9,228 nt of DNA from Candidatus Segatella papionis (GCA_002297965.1 DBLF01000080.1:910-10137); one strand, 5' to 3'; positions 1 to 7,303 are shown, counted from the stretch's first letter. Program-made: numbers and translations. The notes: a model not told the origin generated them from the sequence alone.

Positions 1-8
1 TACCTTTG
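1..8 (+). promoter_or_regulatory. Promoter -7 element for the initiator tRNA gene
   Basis: The first eight bases, TACCTTTG, match the Bacteroidetes primary sigma factor -7 consensus TAnnTTTG exactly. The matching -33 TTTG box would lie left of the window and cannot be seen. Transcription would start around 14-16, leaving a leader of about 45 nt before the tRNA. The leader has a 7-bp inverted repeat (CAATTCG at 15-21, CGAATTG at 47-53) that could fold during 5' processing; that role is inference. Confidence 0.6.
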
Positions 9-60
9 CACTCGCAATTCGGAAATGAGTTAGTTCTTAATTTAGGCGAATTGATAATAT

Positions 61-133
61 CGCGGTGTGGAGCAGTTGGTAGCTCGCCAGGCTCATAACC
101 TGGAGGTCGCACGTTCGAGTCCTGCCGCCGCAA
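61..133 (+). tRNA. Initiator tRNA-Met (fMet), anticodon CAT
   Basis: A full cloverleaf folds by hand: acceptor stem 61-67 with 126-132, D stem 70-73 with 82-85, anticodon stem 87-91 with 99-103, CAT anticodon at 94-96, T arm 109-125 with loop TTCGAGT, discriminator A133. Two marks identify the initiator rather than an elongator: an unpaired C1 x A72 at the end of the acceptor stem (61 against 132), which permits formylation and blocks EF-Tu, and a purine11-pyrimidine24 pair (A71-T84) in the D stem. The CCA end is not encoded (ACT follows), so it must be added by the CCA-adding enzyme. Two oddities: the anticodon stem has A29-U41 above G30-C40 and G31-C39 instead of three G-C pairs, and the T stem has a C52 x C62 mismatch (112 against 122). 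The gene has its own promoter and terminator. Confidence 0.95.
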
Positions 134-135
134 CT

Positions 136-171
136 AAAAAGAGGAAAGTGGATACTCACTTTCCTCTTTTT
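136..171 (+). terminator. Intrinsic terminator after tRNA-fMet
   Basis: A perfect 15-bp inverted repeat (AAAAAGAGGAAAGTG at 136-150, its complement at 157-171) closes a 6-nt loop, GATACT. The right arm ends in TTTTT, giving the U tract. It starts two bases after the tRNA discriminator base, so it ends the tRNA transcript and separates it from tetR. The A-tract/T-tract symmetry means it could also work for transcription from the right, although no convergent gene is seen. Confidence 0.9.
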
Positions 172-260
172 GATTTGATACTATTTTGCCTATGTTTTTC
201 TTCCTTTTTTATCATTTATCCATTTGATTTTCACCATATTCCATTTTTTAACACTAAATA
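172..260. other. AT-rich, pyrimidine-rich spacer with no recognised gene
   Basis: Strongly AT-rich sequence with long T and C runs on the + strand lies between the tRNA terminator and the tetR promoter. Open frames cross it, but they run into the tRNA or the promoter and have no recognisable protein signature. I see no RNA gene here. It probably serves as upstream promoter DNA. Confidence 0.6.
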
Positions 261-292
261 TTTGCGTATATCGAATAAAACTACTACTTTTG
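261..292 (+). promoter_or_regulatory. Bacteroidetes-type promoter for tetR
   Basis: A -33 box TTTG (261-264) is followed after 20 bases by TACTTTTG (285-292), an exact match to the -7 consensus TAnnTTTG. The spacing is normal for the Bacteroidetes housekeeping sigma factor. Transcription is predicted to start near 298-301, giving a leader of about 42 nt before the tetR ATG. The -7 box overlaps the left arm of an inverted repeat that may be an operator. Confidence 0.7.
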
Positions 293-315
293 CACATTGA
301 TATTTTATTGTGCAA
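290..315. promoter_or_regulatory. Candidate operator: inverted repeat over the tetR promoter start
   Basis: TTGCACA (290-296) and its exact complement TGTGCAA (309-315) flank a 12-nt AT-rich spacer. The left arm overlaps the end of the -7 box and the pair brackets the predicted transcription start, where a bound dimer would block transcription. TetR-family repressors commonly autoregulate through inverted repeats in their own promoters, so autoregulation is a reasonable inference. The same bases could instead form a small hairpin in the leader RNA. Confidence 0.45.
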
Positions 316-341
316 CCAATTAATAAAGGAAAGGCTTATAT

Positions 342-938
342 ATGTCAGTATCCAAAACAAGACAAAAACTGGTAGATGTCGCACGACAACTATTTGCAAA
401 GAATGGTATAGCCAATACCACAATGAATGATATTGCTGTAGCTTCCGGTAAGGGGCGTCGTACGCTTTATACCTACTTCAGCAGAAAGGAAGATGTATAT
501 TATGCCGTAATCGAGTCGGAGTTAGAACGTCTTTCTGATAAATTGGATGAGGTGGCTAACTGTAATATGCGTCCTCAGGATAAGATTATAGAATTGATCT
601 ATACTCATCTCAGTATGATTAAGGAGACCGTGGTGCGTAATGGAAATCTGCGCGCTGAATTCTTCCGTAATATCTGGATGGTGGAGAAGGCGCGTAAGAA
701 CTTTGATGAGGATGAAATTGAGATTCTTCGTAAGATTTACGCCGAAGGTAAGGGAGATGGGGAATTCGACATCGACAACATCGACTTGGTTGCTGATATT
801 ACCCATTATTGTATCAAGGGTTTGGAAGTACCTTTCATCTATGGACGTTTGGGACATGGCATGAATGTGGAGTCTAGCAAGCCATTGGTGGCTAAGGTAG
901 TTTATGGTGCCTTAGGCAAATCGGGACTGAAGTTGTAG
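342..938 (+). CDS. TetR/AcrR-family transcriptional repressor
   Basis: This 198-residue protein has the usual TetR length and layout. The N-terminal DNA-binding domain covers about residues 6-52: helix 1 (TRQKLVDVARQLFAKNG), then the helix-turn-helix with DIAVASGKGRRTLYTYFSRKED at about 30-51, where the LYTYF and K49 positions are typical of the family. Residues from about 55 to 198 form the all-helical ligand-binding and dimerisation domain, which does not resemble any repressor of known ligand closely enough to name one. The start at 342 fits the domain edge and is preceded by AAGGA at 326-330, an unusually Shine-Dalgarno-like site for this phylum. The gene has its own promoter and lies 87 bases upstream of fabG in the same direction, so control of itself and of fabG or fatty acid synthesis is plausible. 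That target is inferred from position only. Confidence 0.92.
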   Translation: MSVSKTRQKLVDVARQLFAKNGIANTTMNDIAVASGKGRRTLYTYFSRKEDVYYAVIESELERLSDKLDEVANCNMRPQDKIIELIYTHLSMIKETVVRNGNLRAEFFRNIWMVEKARKNFDEDEIEILRKIYAEGKGDGEFDIDNIDLVADITHYCIKGLEVPFIYGRLGHGMNVESSKPLVAKVVYGALGKSGLKL

Positions 939-956
939 AAAGGCTGCAAGCCTTTT
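939..956 (+). terminator. Short hairpin directly after the tetR stop codon
   Basis: AAAGGCT (939-945) and AGCCTTT (949-955) form a 7-bp stem with a GCA loop, followed by only one further T. It begins immediately after the TAG of tetR. It may be a weak terminator or attenuator that lowers read-through into fabG. Because it is a near-perfect palindrome it could equally be a protein-binding site. It does not look strong enough to isolate tetR from fabG completely. Confidence 0.4.
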
Positions 957-986
957 GCAAATTTTCGGCAAATTACAATACTTAAA
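954..986 (+). promoter_or_regulatory. Possible weak promoter for fabG with GCAAATT direct repeats
   Basis: A TTTG box (954-957) is followed after 21 bases by TACTTAAA (979-986), which keeps TA and the next T of the -7 consensus but not the terminal TTG. The same stretch holds a TTTGCAAA palindrome (954-961) and GCAAATT repeated at 957-963 and 968-974, 11 bases apart, about one helical turn. These could bind a regulator such as the neighbouring TetR protein. The promoter match is poor, so this is tentative. Confidence 0.25.
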
Positions 987-1025
987 TATCGTAACAAATT
1001 GATAATTAATAAAATAGAAAGAAAA

Positions 1026-1784
1026 ATGGGATTATTAACAGGTAAGACTGCCCTTATCACAGGTGCAGCACGCGGCATCGGTAAAGCTGTCGCTATGAAA
1101 TTTGCTTCAGAGGGTGCTAACATCGCATTCACTGACCTCGTGCTCAACGATGATATGGCTGCAGGCTTGGAGGCTACTCGTAAAGAGATTGAGGCTCTTG
1201 GCGTAACATGCCGTGCATACGCTGGTAACGCTGCTGATTTCGAGGAGACAGAGAAGACTGTAAAGCAGATTCACGCAGATTTCGGTTCTATCGATATTCT
1301 CGTTAACAATGCTGGTATCACTAAGGATGGTTTGATGCTCCGTATGAGCGAGGCTCAGTGGGATGCTGTTTTGAATGTAAACTTGAAGTCAGCCTTCAAC
1401 TTCATTCACGCTTGCTCTCCTATCTTCCTCCGTCAGCGCAGTGGTTCTATCATCAACATGGCTTCTGTGGTAGGTGTTCATGGTAACGCTGGTCAGTGCA
1501 ACTATGCAGCTTCTAAGGCTGGTATGATTGCTTTGGCTAAGTCTATCGCACAGGAGTTGGGTCCTAAGGGTGTACGTGCCAACGCTGTAGCTCCTGGTTT
1601 CATCGAGACAGCTATGACTGCACAGTTGCCAGAGGAAATCCGCAAGGACTGGATGAAGAAGATTCCTTTGCGCCGTGGTGGTCAGACAGAGGACATCGCA
1701 AACGTATGTCTCTTCCTCGCTTCTGATATGTCTAGCTACGTAAGTGGTCAGGTTATTCAGATCGATGGTGGTATGAATATGTAA
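1026..1784 (+). CDS. fabG: 3-oxoacyl-[acyl-carrier-protein] reductase FabG
   Basis: FabG is the NADPH-dependent cytoplasmic enzyme that reduces 3-oxoacyl-ACP to 3-hydroxyacyl-ACP in each round of type II fatty acid synthesis. The 252-residue product is a classical short-chain dehydrogenase/reductase: cofactor motif TGAARGIG at 12-19, NNAG at 94-97, and catalytic N119, S147, Y160 and K164 (YAASK). The stretch NNAGITKDGLMLRMSEAQWD and the C-terminal VSGQVIQIDGGM are characteristic of FabG rather than of other SDRs. The ATG at 1026 is chosen because it places the cofactor motif at the normal distance; an in-frame TTG at 999 would add nine residues that fit no FabG. An A-rich stretch (1015-1025) precedes the start. 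All ten Arg codons are CGT or CGC, unlike the downstream genes, suggesting strong expression. It lies between tetR and the pseudouridine synthase gene. Confidence 0.95.
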   Translation: MGLLTGKTALITGAARGIGKAVAMKFASEGANIAFTDLVLNDDMAAGLEATRKEIEALGVTCRAYAGNAADFEETEKTVKQIHADFGSIDILVNNAGITKDGLMLRMSEAQWDAVLNVNLKSAFNFIHACSPIFLRQRSGSIINMASVVGVHGNAGQCNYAASKAGMIALAKSIAQELGPKGVRANAVAPGFIETAMTAQLPEEIRKDWMKKIPLRRGGQTEDIANVCLFLASDMSSYVSGQVIQIDGGMNM

Positions 1785-1816
1785 TCTATAGGCATTTGTT
1801 TTCTATATAAAGACTT

Positions 1817-1830
1817 GTTTTTATAAAAAC
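1817..1830. repeat. 14-bp perfect palindrome abutting the pseudouridine synthase start codon
   Basis: GTTTTTATAAAAAC reads the same on both strands and ends on the base before the ATG at 1831. It may just be the A-rich translation start region common in Bacteroidetes genes, or it may be a binding site or a small RNA structure that affects initiation. The rest of the 46-base gap from fabG holds a repeated TCTATA (1785-1790 and 1802-1807) and no clear terminator, so read-through from fabG is likely. Confidence 0.35.
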
Positions 1831-2499
1831 ATGCAGGTAGTTTACGAAGACAACCATATTATTATCGTCTCTAAGAGAAGTGGCGAAATCGTGCAGGGCG
1901 ACAAGACCGGCGATGAGCCTCTCTCAGAGACGGTAAAACAGTATATCAAGAAGAAGTACAATAAGCCAGGCAATGTATTCCTGGGGGTGGTGCATCGACT
2001 TGACCGTCCTGTTTCTGGTCTTGTGGTTTTTGCCAAGACATCCAAGGCATTGAGCCGACTGAACAATATGTTCCGCGATGGTGAAGTGCATAAGACCTAT
2101 TGGGCTATCGTAAAGAATATGCCTAAAGAGACCGAGGCGACATTGACTCACTGGATTGTAAGAAACGAAAAACAGAACAAAAGTTATGCTTATGATCATG
2201 AGGTGAAGAACTCGAAGAAAGCGATTCTGAAATACAAGGTGATAGGTCATACCGACCATTACACGCTTTTGGAAGTAAACTTGATGACGGGTCGCCATCA
2301 TCAGATAAGATGCCAGTTGGCTAAGATGGGATGTCCTATCAAGGGCGACTTGAAATACGGTTCCCCTCGCAGCAATGCCGATGGAAGTATTTCGCTTCTC
2401 TCTCACAGAGTAGAGTTTGTGCATCCTGTATCGAAGGAGACCATCGTCGTGGAAGCCCCTCTGCCAGACGATAACCTATGGCGAGCTATTGCTCCTTGA
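1831..2499 (+). CDS. RluA-family RNA pseudouridine synthase
   Basis: This enzyme isomerises specific uridines in structured RNA (rRNA or tRNA) to pseudouridine. The 222-residue protein contains the family signature HRLDRPVSGLVVFAKT at 55-70, with D58 as the expected catalytic aspartate. It also has the later motif TGRHHQIRCQLA at 153-164 and KYG at 175-177. It is the catalytic domain alone: no S4 RNA-binding domain precedes it, unlike RluC and RluD, so it belongs with the short RluA/TruC-like forms. The exact uridine target cannot be told from sequence, so no gene symbol is given. It starts 46 bases after fabG, probably on the same transcript. Its TGA overlaps the preferred start codon of tamB (TGATG at 2497-2501), which suggests translational coupling to the envelope gene downstream. 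Confidence 0.93.
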   Translation: MQVVYEDNHIIIVSKRSGEIVQGDKTGDEPLSETVKQYIKKKYNKPGNVFLGVVHRLDRPVSGLVVFAKTSKALSRLNNMFRDGEVHKTYWAIVKNMPKETEATLTHWIVRNEKQNKSYAYDHEVKNSKKAILKYKVIGHTDHYTLLEVNLMTGRHHQIRCQLAKMGCPIKGDLKYGSPRSNADGSISLLSHRVEFVHPVSKETIVVEAPLPDDNLWRAIAP

Positions 2500-5400
2500 T
2501 GAATTTTAAAAAAAACTATCAACACTCCATGCTTATGAAGAAGTATGCGAAATGGGTGGGCGTGGTAATTCTTGCCCCATTCCTGCTTATCATATTGTTG
2601 GCTGTTTTGCTTTATTTGCCCCCTGTGCAGAATTGGGCGGTAAAGCAAGTTGCTTCGTATGCTTCTGAATCCATGGGCATGGATATTTCTGTGCAGCATG
2701 TAGAACTCGTTTTCCCTCTCAAGTTGGGAGTGGAAGGCGTGAAGGTGCTGCAACCTGTGGATTCGCTCAAAAACAGCCCAAACCTTGCTTTAAGAAATAA
2801 GAAAGATACTGTAGCCGATATCCAGAAGATGGTGGTGGATGTGCAGTTGCTGCCTCTTTTCCATAGCCAAGTGATGGTGGATGAACTCAACTTCACGAAG
2901 ATGAAGGTGAATACCACTAATTTTATCCATGAGGCTCGAATCAAGGGCGATGTGGGCAAGTTGCGATTGATGGCGCATGGCATTGACTTGGGAAAGGAGC
3001 GAGTCAATGTGAATGACGCACTCTTGTCGGATGCAAGATTGTCGGTAGAACTCAGCGACACAGTGCCACCCGACACCACTCCAAGCACTAACTTTTGGAA
3101 AATCAATCTCCAAAAACTAAAACTAAAGAACACCGATTTTACCCTACACATGCCTGGAGATACCCTTCAGGTGAATGCTTATTTTGGTGATGCGTTGGCT
3201 CGTACCACTTACCTTGACCTGTACAAAGGCTTGTATCAGGTGGGCAGTTTGGAATGGAAGAATGGAAAGGTGAATTACGACCAGAACTATGAGCGACCTG
3301 TTTCAGGTCTGGACTTTAACCATCTCTCCTTTTCCGACCTAGCCTTGAAGGCAGACTCTTTCTTCTTCTGTGATTCTAAGCTTGATGTGAAAATCAAGGA
3401 GGCGCAACTCAAGGAGAAATGCGGATTGAGAATCGACCAGTTGTATGGCAGGTTTGTCATGGATTCCCTCAAACTCCAGTTGCCAGACTTGTATTTGCGG
3501 ACGCCTGTCTCCAACTTGCAGGCCACTGTGGATATGGATTTCAAAGCTTTCGCTGAGAAAAATCCAGGCAAGGTGATGGCACAGCTAAATGGTTCTTTGG
3601 GGCGTTCCGATCTGTTCCTCTTTATAGGTGATGCCTTGCCTAAGCCGATGAAAAATAGATGGCCTTTCTATCCGATGAAGTTGGAAGGCTCGATGAAGGG
3701 CAATTTGCAACAAATCTCTTTCTCGGGGCTGAAGGTAAACTTGCCTACCGTTTTCCAGTTGGCTGCTGATGGAACGCTTGCCAATATGATGGATATGAAC
3801 CATATCAAGGCAAACGTGAATTTGAAGGCTCGTACCTACAACCTTGGGATGGTTACAGCTATGCTCGACCCTTCTTTGATGCGTGAGATTCGCATACCGA
3901 GTGGCATTGGCATCCAAGGAAATGTGAAGATGGAGGGCACGAAATATGCTACCAAGGTGGCTCTTACCGAAGGAAAGGGAAGTATGAAATTACAAGCAGC
4001 CGTGGATGCCAAGACACGCAGGGATGGCAGCTTCGACATGAACACCCTTGCCTATCAGGCAAAGATTCAGGCTCGTCATATCCAGGCACGTCATTTCTTG
4101 CCAAAGCAAGAACTCTATACTTTCACAGGAGACATAGAGGCAAAGGGTATGGGCATAGACTTCCTTTCGCCTCGTACCCGATTGATGGCGAAGGCCAAGG
4201 TGAGCCAGGTGCATTATGGAAAATATAATCTCCAACATATCCTTGCCGAAGCACAGGTGCGCAATGGTAAGATACACGCCAAGGTGGATAGCAAGAATAA
4301 TCTGCTGAATGGAGTGATAGCCATTGATGCCTTGGCGAACACCAAGAAGTTGGAAGCCACTTTGGTGGCTGATGTGCGCCATGCCGACATGTATCAGTTG
4401 CAGGTAACCCAGAAGCCTGTGGGTGTGTCGCTCTGTGGGCAGGTGGATATACATTCCAACCTCAAGAGCGATCATAAGATTTGGGCATCCATGGACGACA
4501 TCACCGTGAAAACCGCCGATAATGTTTATCGTCCGGTGGGTGTGAACGTGGATGTGATGACCAGTCGGGATACGACTCATGCCATCGCCGAGTGTGGCGA
4601 TTTCCGTCTGAATATGGATGCGCACGGAGGTTACCAGATGCTCTTGGATAGAGTGATGGGACTGCAGAAGGAATTGGTGAAGCAACTTAAAAACCGTCGC
4701 ATCGACCAAGTGAAGATACGCAACAGTTTTCCACAAGGTCATATATTCCTTACTACAGGCAAGGACAATTTCATATCTCGTTTCATCCAGTATATGGGGT
4801 ATCAGTTTAAGTCGGTGGAGATGGACCTGAATGCATCGCCTGTGGCTGGACTCAATGGATATATGAACATCGATTCGTTGGTGGCTAGTGGCATCCAGCT
4901 TGATACCATTCGTGCCTTGGTTCATACGCAAGGAGATACGATTCGCTATTCGGCACGTGTGCAGAACAACAAGAATAATCCGCAGTATGTATTCCGTGCC
5001 TTGGTGGAAGGTGAGGTGCAAGACCTTGGTTCCAACCTGAAAACACGCATTTACGATGCCAACAACAAGTTGGGTGTAGATGTGGGGTTGGCGGCTATGC
5101 TTCAATCGAATGGGGTGAAACTGGCGCTGATAGATACACATCCCGTATTGGGATACAAGAAGTTTACAGCCAATGAGGGAAACTACCTGATGTTGAGCGA
5201 TGACGGACGCGTGTCTGCCGACCTGGTGCTGAAGGCAACGGGTGGTATGGGCTTGCGTGTGTATTCCAACGATGAAAACGAGGATGCGCTTCAAGACATC
5301 ACTGTGAGCATGAGCAACTTTAATTTGGACAAGGTGCTCAGCGTTATCCCATACATGCCAGATATCTCTGGTATCATGGATGGCGACTTCCACGTGATAC

Positions 5401-7265
5401 AGACGAAGGAGGAACTATCCGTCTCTTCCAATCTGAAGATAGACAACATGGTGTATGAGAAGTGTCCGATGGGAGATGTCGGCACAGAATTCACCTATAT
5501 GCCTAAGAGCGATGGCTCACATTATGTGGATGGTATCTTGACTTACGGCGACAATGAAGTGGCTACCGTGAAGGGTACCTATCAATCGGAAGGTGCAGGA
5601 TATTTGGATGCAGAGGTCGGTCTGGAAAAACTGCCGTTGCACTTTGTGAATGGCTTCGTGCCTGACCAGCTCATCGGATTGAAAGGTTATGGCGAAGGTG
5701 CCCTGAAGATGAAGGGTGCCTTGAGTAATCTTGACATCGACGGTGAGGTATATCTCGACTCAGCCTATCTAGTGAGTGTGCCATACGGCATCTCCATGCG
5801 ATTCGCCAACGATCCTGTGCGCATTACCGATAGTAAGTTGCTCTTTGAGAACTTTATGATGTATGCCAACAATGAAAGTCCGCTCAATGTGCAGGGCAGT
5901 CTCGATTTCGCCAATGTGGAGCGAATGATGCTCGATATCAGGATGAGAGCACAAAACTTCCTGCTCATCGATGCCAAGGAGAATGCTCGGTCTGAGGCAT
6001 TCGGCAAAGCATATGTCAATTTCTTCGGTAGTATGCAGGGACCTTTGTCTAACCTGAAGATGATGGGCAAGCTCGATGTACTCGGAAAGACAGACATGAC
6101 TTATGTGTTGCGTGAGTCGGAACTGACTACAGACAACCAGCTCGATGAATTGGTGAAGTTTACCAATTTCAAGACCGGCAAGGAAGTCGTGGTTCAGAAA
6201 CCTGTGCTGGAGGGATTCGATATGTTAATGAGCATCTCGATAGATGAATCTGCCCATATCTTGTGTGCCCTGAATGCAGACAAGACCAACTATGTGGATT
6301 TGATGGGAGGTGGAGACCTGCAGATGAGGTACAATACGGTGGATGGCATTCGCTTGACAGGACGATATACCCTGAATGATGGAGAGATGAAATATTCTTT
6401 GCCTATCATTCCGCTCAAGACCTTTAATATACAGGATGGAAGTTACATCCAGTTTACGGGCGACCCATTCAATCCTACCTTGAGTATCACGGCTACAGAG
6501 AACATCAAGACTACCGTGAACGAAGGCGAGGGCAGTGGGCGATCGGTGGATTTCGTATGTGGTGTGAAACTGAGTCAGACTTTGGAGAAGCCGGGCATCC
6601 AGTTTATCATTTCCGCATCGAATGACCAGACCATCCAGGATGAGCTCAGTTCGATGAGCGTGGAAGAACAAGGCAAGATTGCCATCACCATGTTGGCTTC
6701 TGGCATGTACCTGGCTAGCGGCAACACCAGCTCGTTCTCGATGAACTCCGCCTTGACCTCCTTCCTCAATTCTGAGATTAACAATATCGCAGGTACCGCC
6801 ATGCGCAGTATCGGTCTTGATGTGGGCATGACCGTGGATAACCAAACCAATGCGGCGGGTGCCTTGCATACCGACTACAACTTCAAGTTTGCCAAGCGTT
6901 TCTTCAACAATCGCTTGAGCTTTTCGGTGGGTGGACAGGTATCAACGGGAGCGGAACTGGAGAATGCCAACAAGAACGAGACTTTCTTCAACAACGTGGA
7001 AGTGCAATATCGACTCAATGAAGGCGCGAGTATGTACGTCCGTGCTTTCTATAATGCTAATACATACGATTGGCTAGAAGGTCAGATAGGCGAGTATGGC
7101 GGTGGTTTCACTTGGAAAAGAAAACTCTCTAGGTTGAAGGATATCTTCAATCTGAAAGCCGACAAGCAGCAGGTGCCAGCAGCCGCACCAGCACAAGGAA
7201 CAAAGAAGGATTCCATTAGCAAGGCAAAGACATCACAAATGTTTGACCCTTTGAAGACAAAGTAA
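2499..7265 (+). CDS. tamB: Translocation and assembly module protein TamB (AsmA-like, DUF490 C-terminus)
   Basis: TamB is a long periplasm-spanning protein anchored in the inner membrane. In Proteobacteria it works with the Omp85 protein TamA and has been implicated in outer-membrane protein assembly and in phospholipid transport between membranes. The 1588-residue product has one N-terminal anchor (about 20-40, after a Lys-rich start) and the AsmA-like lead-in PPVQNWAVKQV. More than 1100 residues of low-complexity beta-rich sequence follow, consistent with the hydrophobic-groove beta fold of the family. The TamB C-terminal domain covers about 1240-1550 (from SISIDESAHI to GGGFTWKRKLSRLKDIF). 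A hydrophilic Ala/Pro/Lys tail of about 37 residues follows. The ATG at 2499 is preferred because it overlaps the upstream stop (TGATG). In-frame ATGs at 2478, 2529 and 2535 are alternatives; 2535 gives the tidiest anchor (MKKYAKW). The next gene encodes its probable outer-membrane partner. It is longer than E. coli TamB, about 1260 residues. Confidence 0.93.
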   Translation: MNFKKNYQHSMLMKKYAKWVGVVILAPFLLIILLAVLLYLPPVQNWAVKQVASYASESMGMDISVQHVELVFPLKLGVEGVKVLQPVDSLKNSPNLALRNKKDTVADIQKMVVDVQLLPLFHSQVMVDELNFTKMKVNTTNFIHEARIKGDVGKLRLMAHGIDLGKERVNVNDALLSDARLSVELSDTVPPDTTPSTNFWKINLQKLKLKNTDFTLHMPGDTLQVNAYFGDALARTTYLDLYKGLYQVGSLEWKNGKVNYDQNYERPVSGLDFNHLSFSDLALKADSFFFCDSKLDVKIKEAQLKEKCGLRIDQLYGRFVMDSLKLQLPDLYLRTPVSNLQATVDMDFKAFAEKNPGKVMAQLNGSLGRSDLFLFIGDALPKPMKNRWPFYPMKLEGSMKGNLQQISFSGLKVNLPTVFQLAADGTLANMMDMNHIKANVNLKARTYNLGMVTAMLDPSLMREIRIPSGIGIQGNVKMEGTKYATKVALTEGKGSMKLQAAVDAKTRRDGSFDMNTLAYQAKIQARHIQARHFLPKQELYTFTGDIEAKGMGIDFLSPRTRLMAKAKVSQVHYGKYNLQHILAEAQVRNGKIHAKVDSKNNLLNGVIAIDALANTKKLEATLVADVRHADMYQLQVTQKPVGVSLCGQVDIHSNLKSDHKIWASMDDITVKTADNVYRPVGVNVDVMTSRDTTHAIAECGDFRLNMDAHGGYQMLLDRVMGLQKELVKQLKNRRIDQVKIRNSFPQGHIFLTTGKDNFISRFIQYMGYQFKSVEMDLNASPVAGLNGYMNIDSLVASGIQLDTIRALVHTQGDTIRYSARVQNNKNNPQYVFRALVEGEVQDLGSNLKTRIYDANNKLGVDVGLAAMLQSNGVKLALIDTHPVLGYKKFTANEGNYLMLSDDGRVSADLVLKATGGMGLRVYSNDENEDALQDITVSMSNFNLDKVLSVIPYMPDISGIMDGDFHVIQTKEELSVSSNLKIDNMVYEKCPMGDVGTEFTYMPKSDGSHYVDGILTYGDNEVATVKGTYQSEGAGYLDAEVGLEKLPLHFVNGFVPDQLIGLKGYGEGALKMKGALSNLDIDGEVYLDSAYLVSVPYGISMRFANDPVRITDSKLLFENFMMYANNESPLNVQGSLDFANVERMMLDIRMRAQNFLLIDAKENARSEAFGKAYVNFFGSMQGPLSNLKMMGKLDVLGKTDMTYVLRESELTTDNQLDELVKFTNFKTGKEVVVQKPVLEGFDMLMSISIDESAHILCALNADKTNYVDLMGGGDLQMRYNTVDGIRLTGRYTLNDGEMKYSLPIIPLKTFNIQDGSYIQFTGDPFNPTLSITATENIKTTVNEGEGSGRSVDFVCGVKLSQTLEKPGIQFIISASNDQTIQDELSSMSVEEQGKIAITMLASGMYLASGNTSSFSMNSALTSFLNSEINNIAGTAMRSIGLDVGMTVDNQTNAAGALHTDYNFKFAKRFFNNRLSFSVGGQVSTGAELENANKNETFFNNVEVQYRLNEGASMYVRAFYNANTYDWLEGQIGEYGGGFTWKRKLSRLKDIFNLKADKQQVPAAAPAQGTKKDSISKAKTSQMFDPLKTK

Positions 7266-7303
7266 GAAGAAATTCGTGTTTGTAGGTCTAGTGACTGATA
7301 ATA

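Noticed and set aside
67..300. Open frame on the + strand starting inside the tRNA
   Set aside because: It runs through the tRNA, the terminator and the tetR promoter, and its product is low-complexity Phe-rich sequence with no start signal.
999..1025. TTG start extending FabG by nine residues
   Set aside because: FabG proteins begin about ten residues before the TGxxxGIG motif. The ATG at 1026 gives that distance and has an A-rich upstream region.
3990..5393. Long open frame on the - strand (467 codons) opposite tamB
   Set aside because: Its product is very rich in His, Ile and Gln with no domain. That is the mirror of Asp, Met and Val codons in tamB. The + strand frame has a complete TamB architecture, so this is a shadow frame.
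6225..6869. 214-codon open frame on the - strand
   Set aside because: It lies wholly opposite the conserved TamB C-terminal domain and has no recognisable protein features.
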